This document shows, in pieces, positions 8,409 through 17,994 of a stretch of DNA of 64,000 nucleotides (position 1 is the stretch's first letter; each line of letters opens with the position of its first letter). Source of the DNA: Sphingopyxis alaskensis RB2256 (GTDB lineage: Bacteria > Pseudomonadota > Alphaproteobacteria > Sphingomonadales > Sphingomonadaceae); contig NC_008048.1 in NCBI RefSeq assembly GCF_000013985.1, positions 310,001 to 374,000 of the forward strand. The letters run 5' to 3'. Made by a program: the position numbers and the translations under genes. The notes under the pieces are model-generated. The model did no database searches. It saw only the letters and a list, made by a program, of their open reading frames with translations, and was not told the DNA's origin.

Positions 8409-11102
8409 ATGACCAAGCGGCCGATCTTCGCCAGCCTGCTCCTCCTTAGCACCGCGCTTGTCGCTCCTGCCGCGCTTGCGCAGGGCAGCGGCGCCGATCC
8501 GGCGCCGGCCGCCGCCGACGAGCCCGTCGCCGACGCGGCCGCGCAGGACGAGGACGCCGATATTTCGATTCCGGGCGGCGCCGACGCCGAGATCGTCGTC
8601 ACCGGCCGCTTCACGCCCAATGTCGTCCGCGCGACGCCCGAAGTCGTTTCGGTGCTGTCGTCGGCCGACATTGCGCGGACCGGCGAGGGCGACATCGCCG
8701 GCTCGCTCCAGCGCGTGACCGGCCTGTCGGTCGTCGGCAATGGGTTCGTCTATGTCCGCGGCCTTGGCGACCGCTATTCGCTGGCGCTGCTCAACGGATC
8801 GCCGCTGCCCAGCCCCGAACCGCTGAAGCGCGTCGTTCCGCTCGACCTCTTTCCGTCGAACGTGATCGATTCGACGCTGGTGCAGAAAAGCTATTCGGCG
8901 AACTTCCCCGGCGAATTCGGCGGCGGCGTGATCAACCTCACGACCAAATCGACCCCGCGCGAAACCTTTCTGACCTTCTCGGGCGGCGTCGGCTGGGACA
9001 GCGAGACGACGAACGAGCTTGGCTATACCTATTATGGCAGCGACACCGACTGGACGGGCTTCGACGATGGCACGCGCGATGTGCCGCCGCTCTTGAAGGC
9101 CGCCTTTGCCAGCGGCAAGCCGATCCTCGAAGGCGCCGATTTCACGCAGGACGATCTCGAGGCGATCCAGATGGAACTGGTCAACGCCGAGACGAGCCTG
9201 CTCCAGCAGAATGATCATATCCCGATCAACTGGTCGGCGGGGATCACCGGCGGCACGACGATCACGCTGCCCAACGGCGAGCTGGGTATCATCGCCACCA
9301 TGGGGATCAGCAACAAGTGGCGCACGCGCGACACGCTGCAACAAACGTCGCTGAACCAGGATCTCTCGGGCGATCCGCAGACGAGCTTCAACCGCGTCAT
9401 CACCGACAACCGCATCGTCGTGAACGGGCTGCTTGGCTTCGGGCTCGAACTGGGCGATCACAAGTTCCGCTGGACCAATTTGTTCATCCGCGACACGCTG
9501 AAGCAGGCGCGCCTCGGCCTCGGCGTCGATCGCAACCAGTCCGAACGCGACATTCTGGAGCAGGACACGGCGTGGTACGAGCGTCAGCTCATCAACACGC
9601 AGCTGGTGGCCGAGTTCGATTTCGACCGGTTGCAGCTCGACCTGCGCGGCGGTTACGCCAATTCGCAGCGCGAGGCGCCCTATGAGCGCGGCTTCACCTA
9701 TGTCCGCACCAACCTGCCGACCGAACAGGATCCGACGGGCGACAAGTTCGTCAACGACCTCGGCGGCAACCGCGGCGATGCGACGATCGCCTTTTCGGAC
9801 CTCACCGAAAATCTGTGGTCGGGCGGTGTCGATCTGTCCTATGAAGTGGCGCCGCGTATCACCGCGACGATCGGCTATGCCTATAGCGACACCAGCCGCA
9901 CCGCCGTGCGCCGCGCCTTCCAGTTCCGCGGATCGAACCTGCCCGTCGAGGTCACGCAACTGCGCCCCGACTATCTCCTCTCCGACGCGACGATCCAGCT
10001 CTATGACATCTCGCTGCTCGAAACCTCGGCGCAGGACGGCACCGCCGCCTTCGATGCGGCGCTGACGACGCACGCGGGCTATGGCCAGGTGCAGGCCGAG
10101 ATCATTCCGGGGGTCAACATCAACGCGGGCGTCCGGTACGAGGATGCCAGGCAGACGGTGCGCCCGATCGACCTGTTCAACACGGGCAGCAGCGCGATCG
10201 TCGCGACAAACCTCAACAATGATTATTGGCTCCCCGCGGTCACGCTGACCTGGGAAGTCGCGCCCGACATGCAGCTGCGCATCAACGGGTCGAAGACGAT
10301 CGCCCGCCCGCAGTTCCGCGAGCTGATCGCCCAAGTCTATCAGGATCCCGAATCGAACCGCGAGTTCCGCGGCAACCCGTCGCTGACCGACAGCGAGCTG
10401 TGGAATGCCGAGGTGCGGTACGAATGGTATTTCGATCGCGACCAGCGCTTCACGCTGGCCGGTTTCTACAAGTCGATCGACCGACCGATCGAAACCTTCA
10501 CCTCGATCAGCACCGACTCGGTCGCCAACTCCAGTTTCGCCAACGCGCCGAAGGCGACCCTCTATGGCGCCGAGGTCGAGGTGCAGAAATATGTCCCGCT
10601 CGATACGCTGTCCGACGCGCCCTTCTGGCAGAGCCGCCGCCTCGTGCTCATCGGCAACTACACCTATACCAAGTCGGAAATTAAGGTCGGCGACGACGAT
10701 ACGACGGTGATCAACGGCGTGACGCTGAGCGCCGCCGACTTCTTCTTCGACGGCTCGCCGCTGACCGGCCAGTCGGATCATATCGTCAATTTCCAGATCG
10801 GGATCGAGGATCAGGACAAATTGTCGCAACAAACGCTGCTTTTCACCTATGCCAGCCCGCGCGTCACCAGCCGCGGTCCGTCACAGCAGCCCGATATTCG
10901 CGAAAAACCGGGCATTTCGGTCGATTTCGTGGCGCGGCAGGGCGTGACCCTGCTCAACAAGGACATCGAACTGAAGTTCGAGGCGCGCAACCTGACCGGG
11001 CGCACCTATAAGGAAGTGCAGGAAGCGGGCGACAACCGCATCTTCCTCAACCGCTACAAGCTGGGGCGGACTTTCTCGCTCAGCGCGTCGCTGAAGTTCT
11101 GA
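8409..11102 (+). CDS. TonB-dependent outer-membrane receptor
   Basis: About 897 residues from the ATG at 8409, which has GGGGA upstream; a TTG at 8382 extends the frame but precedes the signal peptide (F-A-S-L-L-L-L-S-T-A-L-V-A-P-A-A-L-A-Q). An Ala/Asp-rich spacer is followed by the plug domain, with E-I-V-V-T-G-R (TonB box region), R-V-T-G-L-S-V, V-Y-V-R-G-L-G-D-R-Y and G-G-G-V-I-N-L. A 22-strand barrel follows, ending in L-S-A-S-L-K-F, the aromatic C-terminus needed for BAM insertion. It forms a unit with the upstream lipoprotein, and the shared Pho-box-like control suggests uptake of a phosphorylated or phosphate-related compound; the ligand is not shown by sequence. Confidence 0.9.
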   Translation: MTKRPIFASLLLLSTALVAPAALAQGSGADPAPAAADEPVADAAAQDEDADISIPGGADAEIVVTGRFTPNVVRATPEVVSVLSSADIARTGEGDIAGSLQRVTGLSVVGNGFVYVRGLGDRYSLALLNGSPLPSPEPLKRVVPLDLFPSNVIDSTLVQKSYSANFPGEFGGGVINLTTKSTPRETFLTFSGGVGWDSETTNELGYTYYGSDTDWTGFDDGTRDVPPLLKAAFASGKPILEGADFTQDDLEAIQMELVNAETSLLQQNDHIPINWSAGITGGTTITLPNGELGIIATMGISNKWRTRDTLQQTSLNQDLSGDPQTSFNRVITDNRIVVNGLLGFGLELGDHKFRWTNLFIRDTLKQARLGLGVDRNQSERDILEQDTAWYERQLINTQLVAEFDFDRLQLDLRGGYANSQREAPYERGFTYVRTNLPTEQDPTGDKFVNDLGGNRGDATIAFSDLTENLWSGGVDLSYEVAPRITATIGYAYSDTSRTAVRRAFQFRGSNLPVEVTQLRPDYLLSDATIQLYDISLLETSAQDGTAAFDAALTTHAGYGQVQAEIIPGVNINAGVRYEDARQTVRPIDLFNTGSSAIVATNLNNDYWLPAVTLTWEVAPDMQLRINGSKTIARPQFRELIAQVYQDPESNREFRGNPSLTDSELWNAEVRYEWYFDRDQRFTLAGFYKSIDRPIETFTSISTDSVANSSFANAPKATLYGAEVEVQKYVPLDTLSDAPFWQSRRLVLIGNYTYTKSEIKVGDDDTTVINGVTLSAADFFFDGSPLTGQSDHIVNFQIGIEDQDKLSQQTLLFTYASPRVTSRGPSQQPDIREKPGISVDFVARQGVTLLNKDIELKFEARNLTGRTYKEVQEAGDNRIFLNRYKLGRTFSLSASLKF

Positions 11103-11265
11103 CAAGGGCGAAGGCCTCTCTCCACAGGGGGAGGGGCCATTTCCGCCTCGCCGGACTCGCCGGGCCGACAAAAAACTGTAATCTTCCCGTCAACTGATTG
11201 TCACCAATCGCACCTAGGCGATTCGCGAGACCGATTTTTTTCAGTTGGGGGGCAAGATAGATTCC

Positions 11266-12132
11266 ATGGCGACGCTGATGCCCCGATCGGCCGTTCGGTT
11301 GCCGCGCGCGCTGCCGTCCTGGCTGCGCGTGGGCGGACGTTCGCCGCGGGCGATCTGGCCGCAGCTGCTGGTCGGTCTGCTCGGCGCGCTGCTCGTGTGG
11401 CAGGCGGTACGGCTGCTGTGGGTATTGCTGACCCCGGTTTCGCCGCTCGGCGCGTGGCAGCCGCAGACGGCGGCGATCGCGTCGGCAGCCGAACGACGCG
11501 CGCTGTTCACGAGCCTCGATCCTTTCTTCCGCGGCGCGGCGCAGGGACCGGCGGCGGCGACGGTCACGTCGGCGGGGCTGACGCTTTTCGGCATCAACCT
11601 CAACGAAGCGACGGGCGGTGGCTCGGCGATCATCGCGGGCGAGGACGGGGTGCAGACAAGCTATGCCGTCGGCGACGAAATCGCGCCGGGGCTGAAGCTC
11701 GCCGGCGTTGCTTTCGACCATGTGCTGCTCGATCGCGGCGGCGCGCGCGAAAGCCTGTTCCTCGACCAGAGCGGCGCAGCGCCGGTCGCGCGCCCCGCGA
11801 CGCCGCTGCCCGCGCCGACGGCAGAGGTTGGTGCTTCGGCGAGCGGCGAACTGACGGCCGCGGCGATCAAGGCGGGGATCGCTTTTGCGCCGCGCATCGA
11901 GGATGGCCGCGTCACCGGCATCGTCGTTCAGCCCACGGGCGACGGCGCGACCTTCCGCGCCGCGGGGCTGCGTCCGGGCGACGTGATCCGATCGGTCGGC
12001 GGCCGCCCGATCGGGGCGGCGAGCGATGCCGCCGCGCTTGCCAACCAACTCACGCCGGGCGCGCGCATCGCGCTCGAAGTCGAACGCGGCGCCAGCGTCG
12101 TTCCCGTCGCCATCTTCCTTTCGAAGCAATAG
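11266..12132 (+). CDS. gspC: Type II secretion protein GspC
   Basis: 288 residues from the ATG at 11266; an in-frame TTG at 11245 is less likely. One N-terminal transmembrane helix (L-L-V-G-L-L-G-A-L-L-V-W-Q-A-V, about residues 29-50) is followed by the HR domain (L-T-L-F-G-I-N-L ... S-Y-A-V-G-D-E-I) that contacts the secretin, then a C-terminal PDZ domain (A-A-G-L-R-P-G-D-V-I-R-S-V-G-G). GspC links the inner-membrane platform to GspD and takes part in substrate choice. First gene of a C-to-N gsp run; a 5-nt gap separates it from gspD. Confidence 0.93.
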   Translation: MATLMPRSAVRLPRALPSWLRVGGRSPRAIWPQLLVGLLGALLVWQAVRLLWVLLTPVSPLGAWQPQTAAIASAAERRALFTSLDPFFRGAAQGPAAATVTSAGLTLFGINLNEATGGGSAIIAGEDGVQTSYAVGDEIAPGLKLAGVAFDHVLLDRGGARESLFLDQSGAAPVARPATPLPAPTAEVGASASGELTAAAIKAGIAFAPRIEDGRVTGIVVQPTGDGATFRAAGLRPGDVIRSVGGRPIGAASDAAALANQLTPGARIALEVERGASVVPVAIFLSKQ

Positions 12133-12137
12133 GTTCT

Positions 12138-14336
12138 ATGCGTCTCAAACTGTCCCTGATGCTCGCCGCCGCGCTCGTTTCCGCAACCCCCGTGCCGGCG
12201 GTCGCCCAATATACGCTGAACGTCCGCGACGCCGACATTCGCGCCTTCATCCAGGACGCGGCGCGGATCACCGGGCGCACCTTCGTCATCGACGGCCGCG
12301 TCAACGGCAAGGTGTCGGTCGTCACCGACCGGCCGCTGTCGCGCAGCGAATATTTCGAGATTTTCCTCGCGACCTTGCGCTCGAACGGGCTGGTCGCGGT
12401 GCCGGGGCCGAACGGTGCGTACCGCGTTCAGCCGATCGACGGCGCGGCGGCGCAGCCGGGCCGGATCGGCAGCGGCGGCGCGGCGCAGAACCAGTTCGTC
12501 ACCGAAATCATCCGCCTGCGTCATATCGACGCGGTCGCCGCGGTCGAAACGCTGCGCCCGCTGGTCAGCGCGCAGGGCTCGCTCACCGCCAACCGCAACG
12601 CGAACAGCCTGGTGGTCGCCGATTTTGCCGATAATATCCGCCGGATCCGGTCGCTCGCGGCGAGCATCGATCGCGACAGTTCGACCAGTCAGATCGTCAC
12701 GCTGAAAAATGCCGGCGCGCGCGAAATCGCCGCGGCGCTCCAGGCGCTCGTCCCGGCGGCGGGCGAGGGTGCGCGCGCGCCGGTCGCGATCGTTCCGATC
12801 GACAGCAGCAACGCGATTGCGCTGCGCGGCGATCAGGCGCTCGTGACGCGCTTCGTCGCGATGGCGAACGAGCTCGACGCCAAGGCGGCGGGTGGCACCG
12901 AGCTGCGCGTCTATTGGCTCGAACATGCCAATGCCGAAACCTTGCTGCCGACGCTGCAACAGCTGATCGGCGGCGGCAGCGACCCGGTGCAAAGGGCGGG
13001 CTTGCCGCCTGCATCATCCTCTTCGTCCGGCGGCGACGGCAATGCGGCGCCCGCCGCCGCAGCCCCCGCATCCTCCTCGACCGGCGCCGGGGGCAGCGGC
13101 AGCATCTCGACGCGCGGCCCGGCGATCGTCACGCGCTACGAGGGCGCCAACGCGATCATCGTCGCCGCGAACAGCGAAGTGCAGCGGATGCTCGGCGAAC
13201 TGATCCGCCAGCTCGACGCGCGGCGCCAGCAGGTGCTGGTCGAGGCGATCGTCGTCGAAATCGGCGACGATGCGGCGAAGCGGCTGGGCGTCCAGTTCCT
13301 GCTCGGCGGCAAGAATATCCCCTTCGTCGCGACGAGCTACAGCAATGCATCGCCCAATATCCTGACCCTGGGCGGCGCCTATGCCTCGACGCGGATCAGC
13401 GAAGAGACGACGACCACCGACGGCACCACCGTCGTCACCCAGACGACGAGCGCGCTCGGCGATGCCTTGCAGGAAGCCGCGGCGGCGCAACTGCTGTCGG
13501 CAACCGGCGGCTTCGCGGGCTTTGCGGGCGACATCGGCAAGAACACCATCTTTGGCGCGATCATCAACGCGGTGAAGTCGGACACGACCTCGAACCTGCT
13601 CGCGACGCCGCATATCGTCACGCTCGACAATCAGCCCGCCAAGTTCCTCGTCGGGCAGGATGTTCCGATCACGACCGGCGAACAGCTGGGCGACAATTTC
13701 GAAAATGCCTTCCGCACCGTCCAGCGCGAAGAGGTCGGGATCAAACTGGAGGTGACGCCGCAGGTCAACGGTGCAGGCGAAGTGAAGATGTTCCTGCGTC
13801 AGGAAGTGTCGAGCGTCGCCGGTCCTGTTTCGTCGCGCAACAGCGACCTCATCCTCAACAAGCGTGCGTTCGAGACGGTGCTCACCGTCGACGATGGCGA
13901 AATCCTGGCGATCGGCGGCCTGCTCAACGACGACGAGCGCAGGACGATCGAGCGTATTCCGCTTTTGAGCGACATTCCGCTGATCGGCGAACTGTTCAAA
14001 TCGCGCAGCCGGACGCGCGCCAAGACCAATTTGATGGTCTTCATCCGCCCGACGATCCTGAAAAGCCGCGAGGACAATGCCGCGCTTACCGCGCGCCGCT
14101 ATGGCTATATCCGTAACTTCCAGCTCCAGCGGAACCCCGACGTCGAACCCGCGATCGACACGCTGGTGCGCGACTATATGGGCGCGACGCCGCCGTCGCC
14201 GCCGACACCGGACGATGTGACTGTCGGCCCGGTCAACCTGCCCCAACTGCGTGGCACGGATGGCGCAGTGATCCAGACCGACGTGCCGCCGTCGGTTTCG
14301 CAGGCCCCCGCCCCTCCCGCCGGAGACTATCCGTGA
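12138..14336 (+). CDS. gspD: Type II secretion outer-membrane secretin GspD
   Basis: 732 residues. The signal peptide (residues 1-23, ending V-P-A-V-A-Q) is followed by N0 (Y-T-L-N-V-R-D-A-D-I-R-A-F-I), then three N domains recognisable by I-I-R-L-R-H-I-D-A-V-A-A-V-E and V-L-V-E-A-I-V-V-E-I. A Gly/Ser/Ala-rich low-complexity linker (encoded near 12990-13110) lies inside N3. The secretin core includes V-G-Q-D-V-P-I-T-T-G and a late I-P-L-L-S-D-I-P-L-I-G-E-L-F-K motif, diagnostic of the family. It makes the 12-15-mer outer-membrane channel. The last codons overlap the GTG start of gspE by 4 nt. Confidence 0.95.
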   Translation: MRLKLSLMLAAALVSATPVPAVAQYTLNVRDADIRAFIQDAARITGRTFVIDGRVNGKVSVVTDRPLSRSEYFEIFLATLRSNGLVAVPGPNGAYRVQPIDGAAAQPGRIGSGGAAQNQFVTEIIRLRHIDAVAAVETLRPLVSAQGSLTANRNANSLVVADFADNIRRIRSLAASIDRDSSTSQIVTLKNAGAREIAAALQALVPAAGEGARAPVAIVPIDSSNAIALRGDQALVTRFVAMANELDAKAAGGTELRVYWLEHANAETLLPTLQQLIGGGSDPVQRAGLPPASSSSSGGDGNAAPAAAAPASSSTGAGGSGSISTRGPAIVTRYEGANAIIVAANSEVQRMLGELIRQLDARRQQVLVEAIVVEIGDDAAKRLGVQFLLGGKNIPFVATSYSNASPNILTLGGAYASTRISEETTTTDGTTVVTQTTSALGDALQEAAAAQLLSATGGFAGFAGDIGKNTIFGAIINAVKSDTTSNLLATPHIVTLDNQPAKFLVGQDVPITTGEQLGDNFENAFRTVQREEVGIKLEVTPQVNGAGEVKMFLRQEVSSVAGPVSSRNSDLILNKRAFETVLTVDDGEILAIGGLLNDDERRTIERIPLLSDIPLIGELFKSRSRTRAKTNLMVFIRPTILKSREDNAALTARRYGYIRNFQLQRNPDVEPAIDTLVRDYMGATPPSPPTPDDVTVGPVNLPQLRGTDGAVIQTDVPPSVSQAPAPPAGDYP

Positions 14337-15826
14337 GCGACAGCGAACCGGCCGCGCCCGCAGCGGCGCCGGTCGACATCCCCTATGGCTTTGCGCGCGC
14401 ACACGGTGTCGTCATCGCGCCGGGCGAGGAGGGCGTCTGGCTCGCGACCCTGCGCGAAGGCAGCGATCCGGCGGTGCTGATCGAGGTCAAGCGCCACCTC
14501 GCGCAGCCGCTGCGCGTCGCGACCGCCGATGCGGCCGATTTCGACCGGCTGCTGTCCGATCATTATGCGGTCGACAGCTCGGCCGCGGCGATGGCGGGGT
14601 CGGTCGGCAGCGACGGGCTCGACCTCGGCATCCCCAGCGCCGAAGACCTGCTCGACAGCGCCGACGACGCCCCCGCGATCCGCCTCATCAACGCGATCAT
14701 CGCCGAAGCGGTGCGGCAGGGGGTCAGCGACATTCATATCGAACCCTATGAAAGCGGGCTGGTCGTGCGGATGCGCGCCGACGGCGTGCTGCGCGAGCAT
14801 CTCAGGATGCCGCCGCACGTCGCCCCCGTCGTCGTCAGCCGTATCAAGGTGATGGCGCGGCTCGACATCGCCGAACGCCGCGTGCCGCAGGACGGCCGCA
14901 TCGGGCTGACGCTCGCGGGGAAAGCGGTCGATGTGCGCGTCTCGACCTTGCCGAGCCGCGCGGGCGAGCGCGTGGTGATGCGTATCCTCGACAAGGACGC
15001 CGCCGGGATCGACTTCGACATACTCGGCCTGTCTGGCGAGGCGGACCGGATCTTGCGCGAGGCGCTGGCCGAACCCAATGGCATCATCCTCGTCACCGGG
15101 CCGACCGGATCGGGCAAGACGACGACGCTCTATGCGGCCTTGAAGCAATTGAACGACGGGCAGCGCAATATCCTGACCGTCGAAGACCCGGTCGAATATG
15201 CCGTTGACGGCGTGGGTCAGACGCAGGTGAACAGCAAGGTCGGGCTCGACTTTGCCGCGGGTCTGCGCGCGATCCTGCGCCAGGACCCCGATGTGGTGAT
15301 GGTCGGCGAAATCCGCGACCGCGAAACCGCCGACATCGCGGTGCAGGCCTCGCTCACCGGCCATCTCGTGCTCTCGACCGTCCACACCAATGATGCGGTG
15401 GGGGCGATCACGCGCCTGAAAGATCTGAAGGTCGAACCCTTCCTGCTCGCCTCGACGCTGCGCGCGGTGATCGCGCAGCGGCTGGTGCGCAAGCTCTGTG
15501 ACAATTGCCGCGAGCCGGTGCAGGCCGACAACAGCATTGCCGCGATGCTGGGGCTCGACATCGGCACCGTGATCTGGCGGCCCAAGGGCTGCGAGGCGTG
15601 CGGGGGCACGGGCTTCAAGGGCCGCATCGGCGTGTTCGAGGCGATCAAGGTCGACGACACGGTGCGCCGCTATATCTATGCGGGTGGCGACGAGGCGATG
15701 ATCGCGAAGCACGCCTTTCTGAAATCGCCGACGCTGGCGTCCGCAGCGCGGACGATGGTCGCGAAGGGACTGACGACCGCCGAGGAAGCGATCCGCGTCG
15801 CGCGGCGCGAGGATGTCGATGCCTGA
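14333..15826 (+). CDS. gspE: Type II secretion ATPase GspE
   Basis: 497 residues starting at a GTG (14333) that overlaps the gspD TGA, with GGAGA 5 nt upstream. An N1E domain is followed by the RecA-like ATPase: Walker A G-P-T-G-S-G-K-T-T-T-L-Y, Asp box and Walker B (L-R-Q-D-P-D-V-V-M-V-G-E-I-R-D), and His box T-V-H-T-N-D. Close to the C-terminus a four-cysteine zinc finger (C-x-x-C ... C-x-x-C, around residues 390-425) is intact. It powers pseudopilus assembly from the cytoplasmic face. The stop overlaps the gspF start region by 8 nt. Confidence 0.95.
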   Translation: MSDSEPAAPAAAPVDIPYGFARAHGVVIAPGEEGVWLATLREGSDPAVLIEVKRHLAQPLRVATADAADFDRLLSDHYAVDSSAAAMAGSVGSDGLDLGIPSAEDLLDSADDAPAIRLINAIIAEAVRQGVSDIHIEPYESGLVVRMRADGVLREHLRMPPHVAPVVVSRIKVMARLDIAERRVPQDGRIGLTLAGKAVDVRVSTLPSRAGERVVMRILDKDAAGIDFDILGLSGEADRILREALAEPNGIILVTGPTGSGKTTTLYAALKQLNDGQRNILTVEDPVEYAVDGVGQTQVNSKVGLDFAAGLRAILRQDPDVVMVGEIRDRETADIAVQASLTGHLVLSTVHTNDAVGAITRLKDLKVEPFLLASTLRAVIAQRLVRKLCDNCREPVQADNSIAAMLGLDIGTVIWRPKGCEACGGTGFKGRIGVFEAIKVDDTVRRYIYAGGDEAMIAKHAFLKSPTLASAARTMVAKGLTTAEEAIRVARREDVDA

Positions 15827-17036
15827 TTATCGCTATGTGGCGATCGATCCCGCAGGCCGCGAGCGCAAGGGGCGGTTGACCGCCGCGAACGACGATGCCG
15901 CGCGCGCCGACCTGATCCGCCGCAAGTTCCACATCGTCGTGGTCGAGGAGGCGGGGACGAAGGCCGGATCGGGACGTTCGCTGCTCGCCTTTCGCAAGGA
16001 CCGGCTTGGCCGCAAGGAACTGGCGCTTTTCACGCGCCAGCTCGCGACGCTCGCCGAGGTCGCGCCGCTCGAAGAGGCGCTGCGCACGCTGACGCGCCAG
16101 AGCGAGGCCGAAAGCGCGCGCGGGGTGATTGCCGACGTTCATGCCGGGCTGCTTGAGGGGCGCCGCCTTGCCGACGCGATGGCGCGCCAGCCGACGAGTT
16201 TTCCGCCGCTCTACCGTGCGATGGTCGCGGCGGGCGAAACCACGGGCAGCCTGACGGTGATCCTCGCACGACTCGCCGACCTGCTCGAACGCCAGGCCGA
16301 AGTGCGCGGCAAGCTGATCGCCGCGCTCGCTTATCCCATCGTGCTCGCGGTCGTCGCGATCGGCGTCGTCGCGGCGCTGATGATTTTTGTCGTCCCGCGC
16401 GTCGTCGAACAATTTACCGACACCGGCCAGCGATTGCCCTTTCTGACCCGCGCGGTGATCGGCGTGTCCAGCTTTGCCGCGAACTGGTGGTGGCTCATCG
16501 CGCTGCTGATGGTCGCTGCGGCCTTCGGCTGGGCGGCGGCGATACGCCGCCCGGCCTTCAAGGCGCGCGTCGATGCGCGGCTGCTCCGCCTGCCGCTGCT
16601 CGGCCGCCTGCTCCGTGATCTTTATGCCGCGCGGTTCGCGCGCACCCTCGCGACGATGGTGTCGAGCCGCCTGCCGCTCGTCGAGGGGTTGCGGCTGACC
16701 TTGCCGACGATCCGCAATGCGGCGCTGGCGAGCGCCACCGCGGGACTTGTCGATCAGGTGCGCGCCGGGGGCAGCCTGTCGGCGGCGCTGCGCGATGCGG
16801 GGGTTTTCCCGCCGCTGCTCGTCTATATGACCGCGAGCGGCGAAAGCGCCGGGCGGCTGGAAGTAATGCTCGAACGCGCGGCCGATTATCTGGAGCGCGA
16901 GTTCGACCGCTTCACCGCCGCGTCGATGGCGCTTCTCGAACCTGTCATAATTGTCGTTATGGGGTCATGTGTTGCCCTTATCATCCTCGCCATTCTGCTG
17001 CCGATCCTTCAGTTGCAGAATCTAGCCGGACTGTAA
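15819..17036 (+). CDS. gspF: Type II secretion inner-membrane platform protein GspF
   Basis: 405 residues from the ATG at 15819, which has GCGAGG 6 nt upstream; an ATG two codons earlier has no ribosome site. It has the duplicated T2SSF domain of the family: two cytoplasmic helical bundles, each starting with a F-T-R-Q-L-A-T-L or F-A-R-T-L-A-T-M motif, and membrane helices (A-Y-P-I-V-L-A-V-V-A-I-G-V-V-A-A-L; W-W-L-I-A-L-L-M-V-A-A-A; and the last P-V-I-I-V-V-M-G-S-C-V-A-L). It anchors GspE and helps extrude the pseudopilus. Confidence 0.94.
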   Translation: MPDYRYVAIDPAGRERKGRLTAANDDAARADLIRRKFHIVVVEEAGTKAGSGRSLLAFRKDRLGRKELALFTRQLATLAEVAPLEEALRTLTRQSEAESARGVIADVHAGLLEGRRLADAMARQPTSFPPLYRAMVAAGETTGSLTVILARLADLLERQAEVRGKLIAALAYPIVLAVVAIGVVAALMIFVVPRVVEQFTDTGQRLPFLTRAVIGVSSFAANWWWLIALLMVAAAFGWAAAIRRPAFKARVDARLLRLPLLGRLLRDLYAARFARTLATMVSSRLPLVEGLRLTLPTIRNAALASATAGLVDQVRAGGSLSAALRDAGVFPPLLVYMTASGESAGRLEVMLERAADYLEREFDRFTAASMALLEPVIIVVMGSCVALIILAILLPILQLQNLAGL

Positions 17037-17039
17037 TAA

Positions 17040-17531
17040 ATGTCGCTGATGCAGCTTTTTCTCCGCCTGATGCTCGATACCGGACGTCCGCCGGTTCATC
17101 GTCGCCGTAAAAAGGGCGAGCGCGGCTTTACGCTGACCGAGTTGATGGTCGTCATCTTCATCATCGGCCTGCTCGCGACGGTGGTGATGATCAACGTCCT
17201 GCCCAGCCAGGACCGCGCGATGGTGACCAAGGCGAAGGCCGATATTGCGACGCTCGAAACCGCGCTCGAACAATATCGGCTCGACAATCTGACCTATCCG
17301 ACGTCGACCGACGGGCTGAATGCGCTTGTCACCGCGCCGCCCGCGCTCGCGCAGCCCGAACGCTATCGCCGCGGCGGCTATATCAGGAAGCTGCCCGAAG
17401 ACCCGTGGGGCCGCCCCTATAATTATCAGGCGCCCGGCCCGAACGGCAAGGCGTTCGACGTCTGGTCGCTTGGCGCCGACGGCGCCCCCGGCGGGACCGA
17501 CGAAAATGCGGATATTCGCGGCGACAGCTAA
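17040..17531 (+). CDS. gspG: Major pseudopilin GspG
   Basis: 163 residues. The prepilin motif is R-G-F-T-L-T-E-L-M-V-V; cleavage after the glycine leaves an N-methylated Phe and Glu+5. The C-terminal pseudopilin fold includes T-Y-P-T-S-T-D-G-L-N-A-L and P-E-D-P-W-G-R-P-Y-N-Y, and the calcium-site region D-V-W-S-L-G-A-D-G-A-P-G-G. The leader before the cleavage site is unusually long (about 29 residues, with a basic R-R-R-K-K stretch); internal starts at ATG 17049 or 17070 are possible, none with a strong ribosome site. Its 3' end overlaps gspH by 26 nt. Confidence 0.93.
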   Translation: MSLMQLFLRLMLDTGRPPVHRRRKKGERGFTLTELMVVIFIIGLLATVVMINVLPSQDRAMVTKAKADIATLETALEQYRLDNLTYPTSTDGLNALVTAPPALAQPERYRRGGYIRKLPEDPWGRPYNYQAPGPNGKAFDVWSLGADGAPGGTDENADIRGDS

Positions 17532-17994
17532 ACTCCGCGCGCGCGCGCGTCCCGACGCCAACGGATTCACGCTGGTCGAACTGATGGTCGTGCTGGCGAT
17601 TATGGCGCTCGCGGCGACCGCGGTGGTGCTGACGATCCCCGGCGAGGAACGCAGCGTGCGCAGCGAGGCCGACCGGCTCGCCGCGCGCCTCGCCGCCGCG
17701 CGCGACGTCGCGGTGATCGAGGGGCGCAGCGTCGCCGTTCGCTTCGCGCCATCGGGTTACGGCTTTGAACGCCGCATCGCGGGCGAATGGCAGCCGCTGC
17801 CGGGACGCCCCTTCGAACAGCGCAGCTGGCCCGCCGACGTGACCTTTTCGGCCGAGAGCGGGCAGGGCGTCGCGCGCATCCTGTTCGATCGCGTCGGCAC
17901 CAGCCCGACGCCGCAGACGGTCGTGCTGTCGGGCGGCGACGCGCGCGAGATGGTGCGCGTGTCGGCGACGGGGGAGGTCAGCCGTGGGCGCTGA
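17506..17994 (+). CDS. gspH: Minor pseudopilin GspH
   Basis: 162 residues from the ATG at 17506, inside the end of gspG. The prepilin motif N-G-F-T-L-V-E-L-M-V-V-L-A-I-M follows an 18-20 residue basic leader. The remainder has the GspH/FimT-like pattern (L-A-A-R-L-A-A-A-R-D-V-A-V-I-E-G-R-S-V-A-V-R-F) leading to beta strands. GspH is a minor pseudopilin near the tip of the pseudopilus. The gene overlaps gspI by 11 nt. Confidence 0.88.
   Translation: MRIFAATAKLRARARPDANGFTLVELMVVLAIMALAATAVVLTIPGEERSVRSEADRLAARLAAARDVAVIEGRSVAVRFAPSGYGFERRIAGEWQPLPGRPFEQRSWPADVTFSAESGQGVARILFDRVGTSPTPQTVVLSGGDAREMVRVSATGEVSRGR

Noticed and set aside
6708..10832. Very long open frame (1,374 codons) on the minus strand
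   Set aside because: It runs antisense through the lipoprotein and TonB receptor genes. Its translation is Arg/Asp/Gly-rich with no domain, as expected from GC-rich codon bias in the opposite frame.
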